DNA of 64,000 bases from Dysgonomonas sp. 25. GTDB taxonomy: Bacteria > Bacteroidota > Bacteroidia > Bacteroidales > Dysgonomonadaceae. The DNA is taken from the NCBI RefSeq assembly GCF_010501075.1, contig NZ_QVMN01000002.1, forward strand, positions 372,001 through 436,000, written 5' to 3'. Shown piece after piece: positions 61,822 to 64,000 of the stretch; position 1 is the stretch's first letter, and each line of letters opens with the position of its first letter. The position numbers and the translations under genes are program-made. The notes beneath the pieces are model-generated. The model had not been told where the DNA came from. It ran no database searches and worked only from the letters and a program-made list of their open reading frames with translations.

Positions 61822-63045
61822 ATGGAGAAGCAATCTGAAATTATTTTGGTAAATATATCGGGCGAGGATAAGCCCGGAGTAACGGCTGCCTTGACGGCAG
61901 TTTTGGCTGAACATAATGCCAATATTTTGGACATCGGACAGTCTAATATTCATCATTCCCTCTCGTTGGCTATCATGTTCGAAGCCAATAATTCGGGAGA
62001 CGTTATCAAAGATTTGCTTTTCAAAGCGACCGAAATCGGTGTTATGGTGCGCTTCTCGCCGATAGGTAAAGACCGCTATAACCGATGGGTGACATTGCAA
62101 GGGAAAAAGAACCGTTATATTGTGACCATGTTGGGGCGGAAGCTTACTCCCGAACAAATTTCATCTGTTGCCAATATTGCACAAAAATATAAACTCAATA
62201 TTGAAAAGATAACACGTTTGACAGGACGCGTTCCGTTGGAGGAATGTGAGCGTCCGAGCCGTTCGTGTATAGAACTGTCTATCAGAGGCTGCGTCGAAAA
62301 TGAAGTCGACCTGAAAGGCGAGTTTATGCAATTGGCTGATAAGCAGGGGATAGATATTGCTTTTCAGGAAGAAAGCATGTATCGCCGTATGCGCCGCCTT
62401 GTCTGCTTCGATATGGATTCTACGCTGATACAGACCGAAGTGATAGACGAACTGGCTATGCGTGCCGGAGTAGGGGATGAGGTAAAAGCCATTACCGAGT
62501 CGGCTATGCGTGGAGAGATAGATTTCTCCGAAAGCTTCAAGAAACGTGTTAGCCTACTCAAGGGGCTGGATGAATCGGTGATGAAGGAAATCGCTGAAAA
62601 TCTGCCTATCACCGAAGGGATGACACGCCTTATCCGCATCCTGAAAAAGAGTGGCTGTAAGATTGCTATCCTATCGGGTGGATTTACCTATTTTGGTAAT
62701 TACCTGAAAGATAAATACGGGTTCGATTATGTATATGCCAACGAACTCGAAATAGTAAATGGCAAACTGACCGGAAAATATGTCGGCGATATTGTCGATG
62801 GAAAGCGCAAAGCTGAATTATTACGCTTGTTAGCACAAATGGAAAAGGTCGATATCCGCCAGACGGCTGCTGTGGGCGATGGGGCAAACGACCTGCCTAT
62901 GCTCGAAATAGCAGGGTTGGGAATCGCTTTCCATGCTAAGCCGAAGGTGAAGGAAAATGCCAAGCAATCCCTCTCTACCGTAGGGTTGGATGGGGTGCTT
63001 TACTTCCTTGGCTATCGCGATTCGATGCTGGTTGGCGAGGATTAG
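61822..63045 (+). CDS. serB: Phosphoserine phosphatase with N-terminal ACT domains
   Basis: 407 residues. Two ACT-like domains occupy about 1-80 (IILVNISGEDKPGVTAALTA) and 90-170 (YIVTMLGRKLTPEQISSVAN). The HAD phosphatase domain is at about 190-395: CFDMDSTLIQTEVIDELA (nucleophile Asp and general acid Asp), AILSGGFTYFGNYL (Ser) and AAVGDGANDLPMLEIAG (metal-binding Asp pair). It makes L-serine from phosphoserine; the ACT domains may bind serine or another amino acid as in mycobacterial SerB2. Confidence 0.95.
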   Translation: MEKQSEIILVNISGEDKPGVTAALTAVLAEHNANILDIGQSNIHHSLSLAIMFEANNSGDVIKDLLFKATEIGVMVRFSPIGKDRYNRWVTLQGKKNRYIVTMLGRKLTPEQISSVANIAQKYKLNIEKITRLTGRVPLEECERPSRSCIELSIRGCVENEVDLKGEFMQLADKQGIDIAFQEESMYRRMRRLVCFDMDSTLIQTEVIDELAMRAGVGDEVKAITESAMRGEIDFSESFKKRVSLLKGLDESVMKEIAENLPITEGMTRLIRILKKSGCKIAILSGGFTYFGNYLKDKYGFDYVYANELEIVNGKLTGKYVGDIVDGKRKAELLRLLAQMEKVDIRQTAAVGDGANDLPMLEIAGLGIAFHAKPKVKENAKQSLSTVGLDGVLYFLGYRDSMLVGED

Positions 63046-63077
63046 TCCTTTTGTCTAAATATCAATACCTTAATGCT

Positions 63078-64000
63078 ATGAAACGAATACCTGTTTTGTT
63101 TCTGCTTTTCTTCTTTTTTCTTGCTCCGGCTTTGGCGCAGGTTGTTCTTGATGCCGGTCCTGTAGATGTGATAGACCCCTCGATAAATAAATTCTATTAT
63201 AAGAGCGATGACACGTATGATGAAGTCGAGTTAGATTTCAAATGGAATGTCGATTCGAGAAATGGCTATGACTGGGAGGTCGATTATCGCGAAACATATG
63301 AGGATGAGCTTGATATAGAGTATCCTGTATACACGAAAAATATTAATAAGCTATCTCCCGAACAATTCGAAAAGCGGTTTGTAAATAAAAAATATCTTAT
63401 TTATGAAGATGAAAATACCCGTCTGGAATTGTTGAAACTCAATAAAGACCACTTTGCTATATTGGACTATTGGAGGGAAGATAGAAAAACTAAATGGCTA
63501 TTGAGTGGGGTGAAAATATCGGGCTATTGCTATCTGAAACTGGGAGATAAATATATTATCAAACTATTGGACGAAGGAGCATATATTATTCCTGTGAAAG
63601 GACGCCTGTTAGTTGCTCCGCCGTATAGCTATGGAAGCGAGAAAATACAATGGTATGGCAAAGCACGGAAGTTGAAAGCGAGAGACCTCGATAATGCTCA
63701 AAGTTCGTATCTCTTCAGGAAAAAACCGAAATATAAAGTTGTGAAAACCGAAACTGGTTGTGAACTGCATAACAGGTTTAATCAGAGTGTATTACCGCAG
63801 AATTATGATACTGTAAGAATAGGAAGCTTATATGTTATCGCATCCAAGAATAACCGGCTGACTATTTACAATCAACAACTCAAACCGTTTCCCATCGATA
63901 ATCTACGGGCTGTTTATCTGAACGACTACACTTTTTCGGCTAATATACTGGAAGCTATCGTCGGCAATGAGCATTGTTGGATAAAAGATGGAAAGGTCGT
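63078..64000 (+). CDS. Exported protein with WG-like repeats, truncated by the window end
   Basis: The frame is open from the ATG at 63078 to base 64000, so at least 307 residues are coded here and the stop is beyond the window. The first 20 residues (MKRIPVLFLLFFFFLAPALA) are a signal peptide. The rest is rich in Tyr, Asp and Lys; segments such as NRFNQSVLPQNYDTVRIG and NQQLKPFPIDNLRAVYL have the pattern of WG-repeat propellers, but this is only a resemblance. It lies 32 bases after serB. Confidence 0.7.
   Translation, partial: MKRIPVLFLLFFFFLAPALAQVVLDAGPVDVIDPSINKFYYKSDDTYDEVELDFKWNVDSRNGYDWEVDYRETYEDELDIEYPVYTKNINKLSPEQFEKRFVNKKYLIYEDENTRLELLKLNKDHFAILDYWREDRKTKWLLSGVKISGYCYLKLGDKYIIKLLDEGAYIIPVKGRLLVAPPYSYGSEKIQWYGKARKLKARDLDNAQSSYLFRKKPKYKVVKTETGCELHNRFNQSVLPQNYDTVRIGSLYVIASKNNRLTIYNQQLKPFPIDNLRAVYLNDYTFSANILEAIVGNEHCWIKDGKV

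Overview
The window comes from a chromosome of a Bacteroidales bacterium, most likely Dysgonomonas or a close relative (inferred from gene content; not tested by search). The evidence is a SusC/SusD pair, a TonB-dependent receptor fragment, the F-type ATP synthase order beta, epsilon, I-like, a, c, b, delta, alpha, gamma, methylmalonyl-CoA mutase MutA/MutB, FeoA-FeoB fused in one chain, carboxynorspermidine-type dehydrogenase, and repeated use of the Bacteroidetes promoter signature (TTTG near -33, TAnnTTTG near -7). No tRNA, rRNA, CRISPR array, insertion sequence or prophage was recognised.

Layout. 1-1901: end of an outer-membrane receptor and a YqhD-type alcohol dehydrogenase. 1923-8465 (minus): parA, parB, DUF5683 membrane protein, LysM lytic transglycosylase and the (p)ppGpp synthetase/hydrolase, probably read in that order. 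8740-14960: an HTH regulator, a small winged-helix protein, a sialate O-acetylesterase, a membrane protein, a thioredoxin-fold lipoprotein and a coiled-coil exported protein. 15136-19267 (minus): mutA then mutB behind a structured leader. 19525-28049 (minus): miaA with an ORF-3-family gene, U32 peptidase with DUF4924, two polytopic membrane proteins of glycosyltransferase type, and a saccharopine-dehydrogenase-like enzyme. 28418-35596 (plus): the complete atp operon. 35716-39660: acyltransferase 3, then an unusual ABC ATPase and its likely membrane partner. 39699-42431 (minus): lutABC-type lactate oxidation genes. 42707-49593: M16 protease, sodium:solute symporter, TetR-fabG, a hypothetical gene and a 55-residue microprotein. 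50067-59005: feoAB, a SusC/SusD/lipoprotein locus, and a 51-residue FeoB-associated Cys-rich membrane protein. 59055-59300: a structured non-coding RNA with its own promoter and terminator, possibly 6S RNA. 59393-64000: pyrE, SRPBCC protein, argH, serB and the start of an exported protein.

How they fit together. Most genes are core housekeeping: chromosome segregation and cell-wall turnover next to the stringent response, B12-dependent succinate/propionate metabolism, oxidative or ion-driven ATP synthesis, lactate oxidation, iron uptake, pyrimidine and arginine/serine synthesis. The accessory part is the SusC/SusD locus, which sits between feoAB and the small protein that normally accompanies FeoB. 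The items I consider most worth following are the 6S-like RNA, that split Feo locus, the ABC ATPase without its H-loop histidine and its partner with a Tyr/Ser-rich outer domain, and several perfect palindromes in promoter regions.
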